Shown here piece after piece: positions 27,965 to 38,831 of a stretch of DNA of 64,000 bases (its first letter is position 1; each line of letters begins with the position of its first letter). The stretch is from Archilochus colubris. Its lineage: Eukaryota > Chordata > Aves > Apodiformes > Trochilidae. The notes under the pieces were generated by a model. It was not told the DNA's origin. It ran no database searches and saw only the letters and a program-made list of their open reading frames with translations. The position numbers were made by a program, and so were the translations under genes. The stretch covers positions 61,199,810 through 61,263,809 of the forward strand of contig CM041083.1 of assembly GCA_023079485.1 (NCBI GenBank), given 5' to 3'.

Positions 27965-27984
27965 AAAAAAAAAAAAAAAAAAAA
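27965..27984. repeat. Poly-A run, 20 bases
   Basis: An uninterrupted homopolymer. No processed gene copy or SINE body was recognised upstream of it. Birds have few active SINEs, so slippage is the simpler reading. Confidence 0.9.
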
Positions 27985-28358
27985 GCATATCAAAAATACC
28001 TTAGCAGAATGCTTAATTACCTTTATTGAATAGAATTTATGAGAAATAACAACTGATGCAAAATTCATCATGTATGGTAATTATGTTGTCTCTGGGGAAA
28101 ATTAGCTTGCTAAATAATAACTGTTGGAAAGTGTTCTTTCTCTCTTGATGTCATTTTTAATGCTTAAACTGTAATAATTTTTAACCTCTTCCACTAATAA
28201 GCAAAGCAATCTGGATACTCTTCATGGTGATGTTATTTGCCTCAGTAACAAGGAACAAAAAACCACAGACACAGGAAACCATTTTAACAACACCAGAATT
28301 TTAACACACCAGATTTTTTTCATATTTTTCAGCTTAGCTGCAGAACTATGTCTAATAT

Positions 28359-28402
28359 TTAATTTTCCTCTGTACTAACTTTAATTTTCCTCTGTACTAA
28401 CT
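28359..28402. repeat. Perfect 22-bp tandem duplication
   Basis: Two identical 22-base units, starting ttaattttcctc and ending tactaact, stand head to tail with no mismatch. No repeat family was recognised. The identity of the units indicates a recent replication-slippage event. Confidence 0.95.
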
Positions 28403-29076
28403 TATAGGGAACTTGTGCTAGGGTCAGAGGGGGTTCAAAGACTGGTTCACTTAAAAGTTGCAACACTGGGGGAACTGCTAACTCTGGGGGAAAATAATAA
28501 AAAAAGAGCCATATGAAAACCCTGAGAGGATTGTAGCTTGTGTTCCTCTTTGTAAGAGGGACAAGCCTTTAAATTTCACATGTTGCTTTGCCCACGTTGT
28601 GAAAGTTGAAATAAAAAGTAATTCTGACATATTATACAGTAATCTTACACCTTCCAGGAGAGGAGATGTTTAGGTCTTTGAGTCAGAAACACTTTCAAAG
28701 TCCAATTAGGGTGTTACTAAAGCAATGGTTGGATCTGGTGTTGAGGACTGTACATAAAAATCAGATTTTGACCTTCTTGATCACCGTGGCTTCTCTCATG
28801 AGAGTGATTTAATGTCATGAGCCATGTCTACCAGACAAAACAGATTAAGAAATCTGTCTTCTGGAGATATCCCATCTGATCAATCAGCTTATAAATTTAC
28901 ACCATGTTGCATCCTGACACCCAGGCATCATATTTCACATGACGACCATCCCTTCACACATCTTTTGCCCAGGACACTGGGCCCTAAATCACAGAATCAC
29001 GGAGTCACAGAATTGACTGGGTTGGAAGGGACCTCAGAGATCATCGAGTCCAACCCTTTTACCACCATTGCGGTTA

Positions 29077-29694
29077 CTAGACCATGGCACTGAGTGCCAC
29101 ATCCAGTCTCTTTTTAAATATCTCCAGGGACGGAGAATCCACTACTTCCCTGGGCAGCCCATTCCAATGTCTGATCACCCTCTCGGTAAAGAAATTCTTT
29201 CTAATATCTAACCTAAACTTCCCCTGGCACAACTTAAGACCATGCCCTCTTGTCTTGTTGAAAGTCATCTGGGAAAAGAGACCAACACCCACCTGTCTAC
29301 ACCCTCCTTTCAGGGAGTTGTAGACAGTGATGAGGTCTCCCCTGAGCCACATTTTCTTCAGGCTGAACAGCCCCAGCTCTCTCAGCCTCTCCTCATAGGG
29401 CCTGTGCTCGAGTCCTTTCACCAGCCTGGTTGCCCTCCTTTGGACCTGCTCCAGGACCTCAATCTCCTTCCTAAACTGAGGGGCCCAGAACTGGACACAG
29501 TACTTGAGCTGTGGCCTCACCAGGGCTGAGTACAGAGGCAGAATCACTTCCTTGGACCTGCTGGCCACGCTGTTCCAGATACAGGCCAGGATGCCATTGG
29601 CTTTCTTGGCCACCTGGGCACACTGCTGGCTCATGTTCAGCTTCCTGTCAATCCAGACTCCCAGGTCCCTTTCTGCCTGGCTGCTCTCAGCCAC
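29077..29694 (-). pseudogene. CR1 ORF2 C-terminal region, open 205 codons
   Basis: An uninterrupted minus-strand frame covers the end of ORF2. Recognisable blocks include [55 protein letters not shown] and the terminal [10 protein letters not shown] before the natural stop. This part follows the RT catalytic core. The frame is continuous, but the RT part upstream lies in other frames and the N-terminal endonuclease and ORF1 are absent, so no functional protein is expected. The apparent Met start is internal to ORF2. Confidence 0.9.
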
Positions 29695-30178
29695 TCTGTC
29701 CCCAGCCTATAGCGCTGCATGGGGTTGTTGTGGCCAAAGTGCAGGACCCGGCACTTGAACGTGTTGAACCTCATCCCATTGGAATCAGCCCAACTCTCCA
29801 GTCTGTCCAGGTCGCTCTGCCGAGCCCTCCTGCCTTCCAGCTGATCCACACTCCCTCCCAGCTTAGTGTCGTCTGTGAATTTGTTGATGATGGACTCAAT
29901 CCCCTCATCTAAATCATCAGTGCAGATATTGAACAGAACTGGGCCCAACATTGATCCCTGGGGGACACCACTAGTGACCGTCTGCCAATTGGATCAGCCC
30001 CGTTCAGCATCACTCTCTGGGCCCGGCCCTCCAGCCAGTTCCTAACCCAGCACAGAGTGCCCCTGTCCAAGCCATGGGCTGACAGCTTTTTCAGGAGGAT
30101 GCTGTGGGAGACGGCGTCAAAGGCCTTGCTGAAGTCCAGGTAGACCACATCCACAGCCTTCCCCTCATCCACCATCTG
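29695..30178 (-). pseudogene. CR1 ORF2 reverse-transcriptase fragment, two frames
   Basis: The RT portion upstream of the C-terminal block is split. One frame near 30178-29960 carries [18 protein letters not shown] and the WLEGRAQRV region. Another, about 29951-29700, carries the catalytic-site region with [11 protein letters not shown], where most copies have [11 protein letters not shown], and then [15 protein letters not shown]. The break lies near 29990, where the plus strand has a small deletion relative to the 59.6 kb copy. A second frame change near 29695 separates it from the C-terminal frame. Confidence 0.85.
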
Positions 30179-32597
30179 ATGGCGACAGATTCCTGTGCTG
30201 GCCAGAGTTTGACTTAAACTTGTTGCCATTGAGGACAGAGGCTGAGTTCTGGACCCCATATTCCCACAGACCTCATGTAGAGGGTTTCCCTCAGCTGCCA
30301 GCTGCTCATGTTACTTTTAGAGAGAGGAAATTATTTCATGTTGGGTTTCAGTGCAATTCTTCAACAAGTATTGGTTTCCCAAGACAAAAATAAGGGTTGA
30401 CTAGTACCCATTTTTTTCCTGCTATTCATTTTCCAACTATGCAGTCCCTACCTTTCTCCTGTTTTAAAACTATATTCCATATATGGTTAAATGTTTCTTT
30501 GTTTTCCCTTTCCGTTCTATCTCTTCAAGACTCCAAATGCTTTTATATGAGAATTGTAAAGCATTGATCACGCCTCTGGTTTTGATCTTGGGAACTGTTA
30601 CAGTCATTAGCTGCTTATGTAATTTGCTCTTTTTATACAAATACTTTCTGATCTTGAATGGCATATATATTTTTGCTTATATATTGTTTCTCTGCACTTG
30701 CATGTCTTGTTTATACAGAGTGGCACAGTGGGCTTGCTGAATTAAGGATTAGACAGAAAATGGCCAGGATACTATGTCTCTCATCTCTATTTTTTGCAAA
30801 TTTTCACAGATAGAAATGAATTGTTTAAGTTCACAGAATATGTAAAGCATATAGAATAAACAAAAAAAAATTAATATATAAAAGTTGAATCTATATTTCT
30901 ATATGTGATGTATATAATATATTGTTTCTTTTTCTTTTACTCAAAGTAAGACAAGTCTTCTTTATTGCAAATTCATCCCACATGAGCAGATAAAGTGATT
31001 GGCATTGGCCTATGGGCAGATTATCAAGTTCCAAGTCTAACTTTTGAAGTATGTATCAACCTTGTTTCTGCACCAAAGGTGGCCAGAACACCACTCTGGA
31101 AGTCCTGACAAAACTGCCCCTCCTCAGCAATACTCACACCAGAAACAAAAAATACAACTGAAAAGATAAATTATTCTCCTCACTATATATCGATATTTTT
31201 GCTGTGTTCAGAACCATTGAAACTATCCATTTAAATACTAAAATTATTTCCTTTCTTAAATTTCTAATGTTCAAATAAAAAGGTTGGTTTTACCATGTTT
31301 ATAACTATCACTGAATATTTTTTTCCTTGTCAAAAATAGGGAGATTAATATCTCTTTACATTAATTTTCTCCTCTAACATTTCTAATTAAACCTGTACCT
31401 AAGTATGACTTCTTGTCTTATGGAAATTTGTTATTAAACTAGTTCCTTGAATGAGTACAGAGTTTATCATCATACTATTGCCTTAGAAACATCATGTATT
31501 AACAAACTTCTAGGCTATTAAAGACTTTTAACATAATATTTTGGCTGCTGTGCAGTTGATCCTTAAGTGTTTTTTCCTTTCTTAGAATGTCATGTCCTTA
31601 AGTAAGCATCTTGTCTGCTGAATTCTTGCACAGCTGTTTTTCATTGAACATCCTGACTTTCTCACAAATTCCACAGCGATTTGTGGAATTGAAGATAATT
31701 AATTATCTGGCATAGATCACTAGTCTGATAAGCTCACAGGAGTCACCTCGGGCTCCCTACTGAAAACACTTCATAAAGAACCAGAATCAAGGTTCAACCT
31801 GCTGCCAGCTGACATCTTTATTATAACCAATAAAGTTCTGATTAGATGGGAAGTAGCACTTACTGAATATGTGCCAGGACAGTCAATGAAAGAATATTTT
31901 GACAATTCACATAAAGAGTACTTAGAATAGTATTTAAAAGCAAAAGTAAAGGGTTTTTTTTCATTGTTCAACATATTTTTTTCTGTCTGCTCTTATCAAT
32001 GACAAGCCTCTCTTCTCCTTTCTTGCAAAGGTTTTTTTCCCATTTGTAATGGATAAAGAAGGTTTATGTAAGGGGGATAACGGAGAATAAGGAAGTGGAA
32101 AGGTGCACTGCAAAGAACAGCAGAATCAAATAAAACAGAGAGCATGAAGCCTGAATCAGATTAGAATTTATAGGTAAAAGGATTGTGTAGAAGGAAGTGA
32201 GCTATGACATTCATTTGTACTTCTGATGCAATTCTGTGCCAGGAAAGTAGAGAGTTTACAATCTTACTATGTAGCCAAAATACTGAGGGGCAACAACAGC
32301 AGCTTGGGAGACTTTTGAAACATGTGAATTATTAGTTTGCTTTAATGTTTTTCTCTGCAGACACCAAAACTGCCTGATGATGTATTAAGCAATAGAAACA
32401 GAAGAATCTTTCAGGGCTGCATAGAGTTGCATATATTCATATGAATGGAGAGTTAATGTGAACACCTGGGTAAAAAATGCAAACGGGGAACAAAAATGAC
32501 TTGTGCTGCTGACTCCTGCAGTAGAAGGTTCATAGCTACTGGAGCACTGAAGAGGGTCAGGTGAGGAAACATGTAGAGAATGTGACACACCATTGGC
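30179..32597. other. Unassigned AT-rich DNA, no gene seen
   Basis: No retroelement or coding sequence is recognised between the two CR1 copies. A 9-bp inverted repeat lies at 31667-31675 and 31682-31690 with a 6-base loop. The open frames here, including an 85-codon Leu/Phe-rich one near 30.5-30.7 kb, look like chance. Confidence 0.55.
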
Positions 32598-33087
32598 CCT
32601 GGTGGGATGCACCCAGGAGTACTGAGGGAGGTGCCTAATGTTACTGTGAGATCACTTTAAATTTTTGAATGCTCATAATGACAGAGTGAGGTGCCCAAAA
32701 CTAGAAGAAAGCAAATGCTGCTCTTCTATTTAAAAAAAGCAAGAAGAAGGATCCAAGGAACAACAAACCATGCAGCCTTATTTTGATCCCTAGAAAAGTG
32801 ATGGAAAAACTAATTCTGGACACTTTCTGAGAACCTTAAGAAGAAGAAAGACATCAGAAGAAGTCAACATGAGTTCACCCAGGGCAAGTTATGCATGATG
32901 AACCTGATAAGCTTTTACGAAGACACTAGCAGTTTGGTCAATGAAGGGATTAGTGGATATTGTCCACAAGATTTTCAGCACCATCTCCCATAAGATATTT
33001 ATAGAGTAGATGATGAACTATGGGCTGGATGAGCAGACAGGAGACTGAAAACTGTCTGAACATCTAGGGCCTGGGGGTGGCTGATGA

Positions 33088-33270
33088 GTGGCACAGTCTA
33101 ATTTGTGGCCAGAAGGTAGAAATTTACCCCAGGGCTCAGTTCTCGACCTAATCATGTTTAACAGCTTCAGTAATGATTTGGATGGTGTTGCAGAGCACAC
33201 CCTCATCAAGTTTGCTGATGACACAAGTCTAGAAGGAGTAATTGATATGAAGAGGGTTGTGCTTCCATAA
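33088..33270 (+). pseudogene. CR1 ORF2 RT catalytic-region remnant
   Basis: A 60-codon open stretch preserves LPQGSVLDLIMFN, corresponding to the RT motif [14 protein letters not shown], and KFADDTSLEG, which holds the catalytic Asp pair at residues 44-45. Neighbouring ORF2 sequence continues in other frames, for example a WTERNIMKLNKGK-like block and YLGRNN near 33.3 kb. It is a dead copy. Confidence 0.8.
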
Positions 33271-33807
33271 AGAGTGACCTTGACAGGCTGGAGAAATGGA
33301 CTGAAAGGAACATCATGAAGTTAAACAAGGGGAAGGGCAAGGTCTTGTATCTGGGAAGGAATAATCTCATACACCAGCACATGCTGAGAGTTGACCACCT
33401 GGAAAGCATCTTGGCAGAAAAGGACTTGAAGGTCCTTGTGGACACCAAGATTAAGATGAACATGAGCCAGCAATGTACCTTTGTGACAAAGAAGACTAGC
33501 AGTATTCTGGGCTGTATTAAGAACCATTAGGAACTGTATTAGGAGTGTTTTGAACAGGTCAAGGGAATAATCTTCTTCCCTTCTACCAAGGCACACTTGG
33601 AACACTGGGTCTAGTCCTGTGGTCCTAGTTCAAGACAGATGCAAAACAACTGAGTCCTGCAAAATGCTACTGAAATGAATAAGGGATGGGATCACTTCTC
33701 TTGTGGGCAAAGGCTTACAGAGCTCTTTAGCCTAGAGAAGATAACTGGGGGGATTTCATCAATGTCCACAGATGATGCCTCAAGGAAACATATAAAGAAG
33801 ATGGAGC

Positions 33808-33825
33808 TTTTTTTTTTTTTTTTTT
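33808..33825. repeat. Poly-T run, 18 bases, inside a CR1
   Basis: This homopolymer sits within the C-terminal part of the decayed CR1 where other copies have no T run. It could be a slippage product or the tail of a short minus-strand retroposed sequence. No body of such an insert was recognised. Confidence 0.85.
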
Positions 33826-33887
33826 CCAGTGGTGTCCAGTGACAAGGGTCAATGGATACAAATTAAACACAGGATGTTGCTGCTGAT

Positions 33888-36800
33888 CCATGGACAGTGG
33901 GGCAGCTGATGGCAGGGAGGAGCAGGGTTTTTCCAGAAATTGGGATCTGGGCACCTGCCACTTCTGTTTTTACAGCACAGTTGTCTTTACAAGTATAGTA
34001 CTTTTCCACTTGACCATTTGACCATAAAGCATATCCATCAGGGAAATGTTAGTTATACTGATTAGGACTATGGTGCAAAATGTATAGAAGAAGAATTCTC
34101 TTGCTTTCAGCCACTCTGATCCCAGATGAAAAGATAAGTAGTGTGTTGTAAATTTCCCACAGGGGATAAAAGGTTGGTGCAGACGAGGAAAAGAGTGACC
34201 ATGGAGTAGTGAATTGATATCAGGATCAAGATGGGTCATTGTTCTTCTTAATTTCCTGGTACCATCCCCTCTTATTCCCATATTTTTAGACAGGCACAAC
34301 ATAAGAAAGGCCATGTAGGACACTGCAGTTTCTGGCTGGTCTGACCATTGCCTTGCCAAGCTGGTCCAATGCATTGTACAAAAAGAAAGAAACATGAAAA
34401 ACAGGAGGGCCCCCAAGAATAGAATAAGGAAAGACAGGACTAAAAGAGAGTGGAAAGACAGTGATGCAAGTCAGCATGAAATCAGGGTAGGTCCTGAAAT
34501 AGGGATTCAAAAATGGGATAAGAGAGAAAATAAATTGGAGAAGAGAAGAAAATAAAATTATAGAGAAATAATCATCATGTGAGGCATCACAAGAAGAAGT
34601 CATAGTGAATTGCAGAGCATGATAAATAGCAAGGTGGGAAGGAAGCCTGTTGGGGAAGAAACAGACATTGTATAGGCAGCAAATCCTTATTGTTAGGCAT
34701 AATTTCTGAGCAATTTTATGCCTTCTCAATGGGACACAAAGAGGGGAAGAAGATGCTTCAATCCTGGCTGGGACACTTGGGTGCAATCATCATAATAAGA
34801 CCTAATAATATTAATAATAGTCATTACAGTTGTTTTTCCATTAAACACTTAGCTCGCTGGGCTTGGTGAGAGTCTGAATATTCACAATTAAAGTGTAAGC
34901 TCTATGTGCCTGGCTCAACTTTATTTGATTGAAAACTGACATCCTCGACAGGCTCTCAATGTTCCTAAATTATTATGGAACCAAGAGAAAAAGCCTCTTA
35001 GTGCCTTGCATGACAAGTAGCGTGTCTGAAAGAATAGAGATGAAAGTTTAACAGTACTTGAGTGGTTTTTGCAAGTATTCTACTAGTACACCATGTGCCC
35101 CTGCAGGCTGATCACTGCTGACTGACCTGCAGCTGTTAGAACAGCCAATTCTTTCTCCGAAAAGAAATCAGCACACTATTCACGCAGCTGGGAATACTGC
35201 AAATTCAGACTGTGGAAGTGTGTCTCACCATGAATAAACAGTGATTTGCACTTGGAAAAGGGAATTTACTAATCACAATGGCTATGTCTGAGTGTCCTCT
35301 GACCGGTAAACAAACCGTGCATGTGACACGAGATATTTGTGATGGATGCCACAGTGAGAATATTTCTTTTATTTCTTGCACCTTTAATATTAAACTAAAT
35401 CCTGTTGCCTTTAAAATACTGAAGTTCAGCAAAGACAGACTAGGTTTCATGGCATCAAGTAGTTCTATTTGCAGACACTTTGGAGTAAATCAATATTCTT
35501 TCCAAAACATCCATGCTGATGAAAGGTTACAAAAGGCCCCTCAAAATCTTCAGACTAGTAGTTCACAGATGCCAGGCATGAGAACTGGACTTTACAGCTG
35601 GCAGAACTGGAAAGAGGTCAAGACTTTACCAGACCCTGGAATCTCAAAATTGTTTTCTTAAACCATGTAAAATGGTTTAGACATGTAGCATAAGCAAGGT
35701 CAGGGGTTTTGTTTTCCTCAAATAAGCCAACTTTCTTTCTGCCTCTGCCACCATGTCTGATTCTGTGACTTCAGGAACCTCACTGAACTTTTTGATACCA
35801 CAGTTAGCCTTACTTCAAAATAAAGACACTTAGAACACATCCTTCTTTAGGGTTGTGAGACTTATTTTTTTAAGATCTGTAAATAAGTCAGCTTCACAGA
35901 GAAAATATTTGTTTAGTAATTATGATCTATGATTCTTGACAACTGATTTGTGTATTTGGTTGGAGGTAATATCAGCTTTCTCAGATGAATGTGGAAAGTC
36001 TAAAGTATTATATCCCCCTCAGATGATGTTCCTAAACACTTTTGGATTTAAGTCCAAAAGTATTCTAGTGATGCTAGGAGAATGAGGCACTGTTGTTCAG
36101 CCTTATGCTACCCTAAGTCTTCCACAAAAAGGATGCAGCCTTGCACTTCTCCAGAGAGTCCAAATAAATGTTCAGGGAAGTACTCACCAAGCAGAAAAGT
36201 GACTGAAGAAAGCACAATGACATATAGAGAGTTGCTGGAAGGAGAAGATATCTAGATGCTTCCCTAAAGTAAAGAAAGATTAAGAAGTGTCAATAATCTA
36301 AATAAGCTCTAAGTAAATGCCTACATCTACTGCTCATAGGTTACACATCTTGTTTTTCACCTGAATCACTTTCTTCACAATAGACACCATTCCAAACTTC
36401 TTTGCAATTGCATGCTATTATTGATATCTGAGTGTAAATAAATTTTCTACACATCAAAATAGATGTGAGGTATAGCAACTTTGCACAAGTGGATAAAAAT
36501 GACTGGTAGGTGTAAGCCAGAGTTTTCTCTCAGGGAACGTCTGCTTAAAAAGGACAAAAGCCTGCAAAGTAAGTAAATATAAAATTGAACTTTCTTTTAT
36601 AAAAATGTGATTTGCTGATATAACATGCACAGCTAGAGCTGTAGTTGCCTAGTCACCAACAATCCACCAGTGAGCTTGTCTCCAGTGGTCAGTATTTTTC
36701 TCAAATCTCAGACCTCCACAGTGGGAATTATTATGAGGCATCTGCCCTAGTGTCAGCCCATTTAGACTTCTGAAACCTTCACTCTAACCTCTGTCAGTCG

Positions 36801-38073
36801 TCCTACTCTATTGCTTAAGCATCATCTGAACATGCTAAGGAATCATTTAGAGAATTGTTACACTGTGTTCTTGTCAGAATAATAATAAAAAATAAATGCA
36901 ATTACCTGGAGAAAAGGCTCTATGTAGGAAGAAGGATGTCACAGAAGTCGTATGTAATAGATAAGCTTTTAAATTCTGATTTCCACTATTCACTAGTGCC
37001 ATTAGCTGTAGCAGGTATTAAAACTGCAGAGTGCTTCTGCACACAGACCTTGCCTCCAATCTTTTCAATGTTGCATAACTTTCCTTTTATTTATTTTTCC
37101 TGTCAGTTATTTTTTTCTCCACCACTCTTTTTATTCCTTTGTTTTTAGAATATGTGTTTCTGTACCTCATTAAAATTTCAGGTCTTCACAGTTATCAGAA
37201 CTGGTTTATATATGGTTTATAAATGAATAAGGTCTACCCTCTCTTTCTGAGAATTTTCTGAGCTGTGCAAACACAAAACACAGGCTGTACTCCTGACTGC
37301 AGTGTAAAAGTAGGAATAAGTGCTTTAAAGAAAAACAAAAAGTTAATTAGCAATTCATTAAATCTGTCAACAAAGGCACTTCTCTGATCAGTATTGTTTC
37401 CTCCTGTCCTTTCAGCAGTACTTCTTTGTACAGTAGAGACTGGCAATTCTGGTATGTAACTACAAAAGGTGAAATTATATAAATATACATTATATGACTA
37501 CTTATATATATTTATACACATTGTATTATGTATACAAATAATAAGAGTCAAAAAAATAGAGTAAAAATAGCAGCTTAAAAAAAGTCAGAGGTGCCCTGTC
37601 AATGCTCATGTTCACCAGAGGAGGTCAAAAATGTCACCAGAAGAGGAAGGGATAGAAGCATTTCATCAAGATTAACCACAAGGAAAACCAGATTAAGCAC
37701 AAAGGAAAGCCAGAACCAAGGGTAAACAAAGTATGTTTTTCCTTCATTGTTGGTTCTGTTATGTTTTGCATTTTTTTGGAGGTAGGCTAATCTCATTATT
37801 TCTTGTAAAAGAAAGTGTTAATGAGCACAACATTGGCTGGAGGCCCATAGCTTGGAATGGAGACTTGACACTGAGAGACAGATTGGGTTAGGGCCTCTTA
37901 AATTTCTTTATGCCATCCTTACTGGCAAATCTTCCTTCTAAAAGGTTTTTACTTCTTTGTCTCCATGGATTAAACATGGAAAGTGGGTAACATTCTCTGC
38001 CTGGAGTCTCCACAATCTTAGAGGGTTCCAGAGAGAATTTTTATATCTTTGGCTTTCAATATGTCTATGCACC
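33888..38073. other. Unassigned DNA with two overlapping minus-strand open frames
   Basis: No repeat family is recognised. On minus, a 166-codon frame (34286-34786) overlaps a 148-codon frame (33970-34416). They are the longest open frames here outside known repeats, but both lie where the minus strand is pyrimidine-rich, which lowers stop-codon frequency. A 127-codon plus frame lies at 35278-35661. None has a domain or motif I recognise. AT-rich sequence dominates 37.4-37.6 kb. Confidence 0.45.
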
Positions 38074-38831
38074 TGTACTGGTTTGAGCCAGGATTTCAGC
38101 TAATTTTCTGTCTTGTAATTTTGCTTTCTGCTAAGTCTCTTGTAAGTAGCTGCACTTGCTGAAATTAACAGCAAGTTTCTCAGTCGGTGTCTGCTTCTAG
38201 GACTGATAACACTTGATGTTTATTGTTACACCTTGAGAATGATATTCAGAACCAAGTCTGGTTTCTGGGAAACATCTTATGCTCCCAAAACAGAAAGGGA
38301 GTAAAGGGGTCACACCTGCAACCATCCTTTAGGAAGGAGTGGAACAGGCAGGTGACCAAAATTGACCAAACAGAATATTACATCCTGTATGTGTCATACT
38401 TGGTATAAATTTGAGGGATCATGAGGGTTAAGTTCTTTGCCCATGTCTGGCATCCTGGGAGGATTCCATTCGTTTGTCTGCCTATGGTCCCAATCACTGC
38501 ACTCCTGAATTCATGTGTTCCTGCATCCCACTCCCATCTGGTTCTAATTTCAGGACCCCAGCCTGGGACTTTTCTAGGGCCTGCCCCGCATCCTCAGTCA
38601 TGAAGTCTTATTGGGCAGAAGGAGGGGAGGAACATGGTATGGCTTTTGTGTATATTTGCATATATTTAATAATTTTTCTGTTTTCATCAATATTGTTTCA
38701 TTAGTGTAGTTTAGTTTCCAACCTGTAAGTCTCTCTCCCTTATTCTTACCCCTTTCTGTATCAGGGAGGGGAGGTGGATTAATAGAGAGCATGTCATTCA
38801 TTTAATGGCTGGCCAAGAATTAAACCATGAC
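38074..38831 (+). mobile_element. ERVL-like LTR, plus strand, longer variant
   Basis: The stretch opens with TGTACTGGTTTGAGCCAGG, the usual 5' start of this avian LTR type, and ends with ggctggccaagaattaaacc and atgac, matching the family's TTAAACCACGACA end. A segment near 38660-38790 (ttaataatttttctgttttc, then cctgtaagtctctctccc) corresponds in order to the downstream part of the other two LTRs. The middle, about 38110-38640, does not resemble them by eye, and the element is about 200 bp longer. No retroviral reading frame adjoins it, and the 5-bp flanks do not match. Confidence 0.65.

Larger units (their letters stand above)
28988..30178 (-). mobile_element. CR1 LINE (CR1-J-like), 5'-truncated, minus strand
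   Basis: About 1.2 kb of CR1 lies in reverse orientation. The plus strand opens with degenerate TCACAGAA terminal units, then ttggaagggacctcagaga, and runs back through the C-terminal coding region into the RT domain. Similarity ends near 30178, just upstream of the [18 protein letters not shown] segment. The 3' sequence resembles the CR1-J group, a hedged subfamily call. It is close to the inner CR1 at 58617-59868, with about a dozen differences over the first 245 or so aligned bases. Two frameshifts split the coding region. Confidence 0.93.
32598..33887 (+). mobile_element. CR1 LINE, old and decayed, plus strand
   Basis: This is the longest upstream reach into ORF2 in the window. It begins with gggatgcacccaggagtact, passes an ttaaaaaaagcaagaagaagg block, the RT catalytic region, the LNMSQQC-like block (atgaacatgagccagcaat) and the gttcaagacagatgc region. 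Similarity fades near 33887 and no terminal 8-bp repeat is seen. An 18-base T run at 33808-33825 interrupts the C-terminal part. Numerous frameshifts and stops indicate a much older insertion than the minus-strand copies. Confidence 0.85.
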
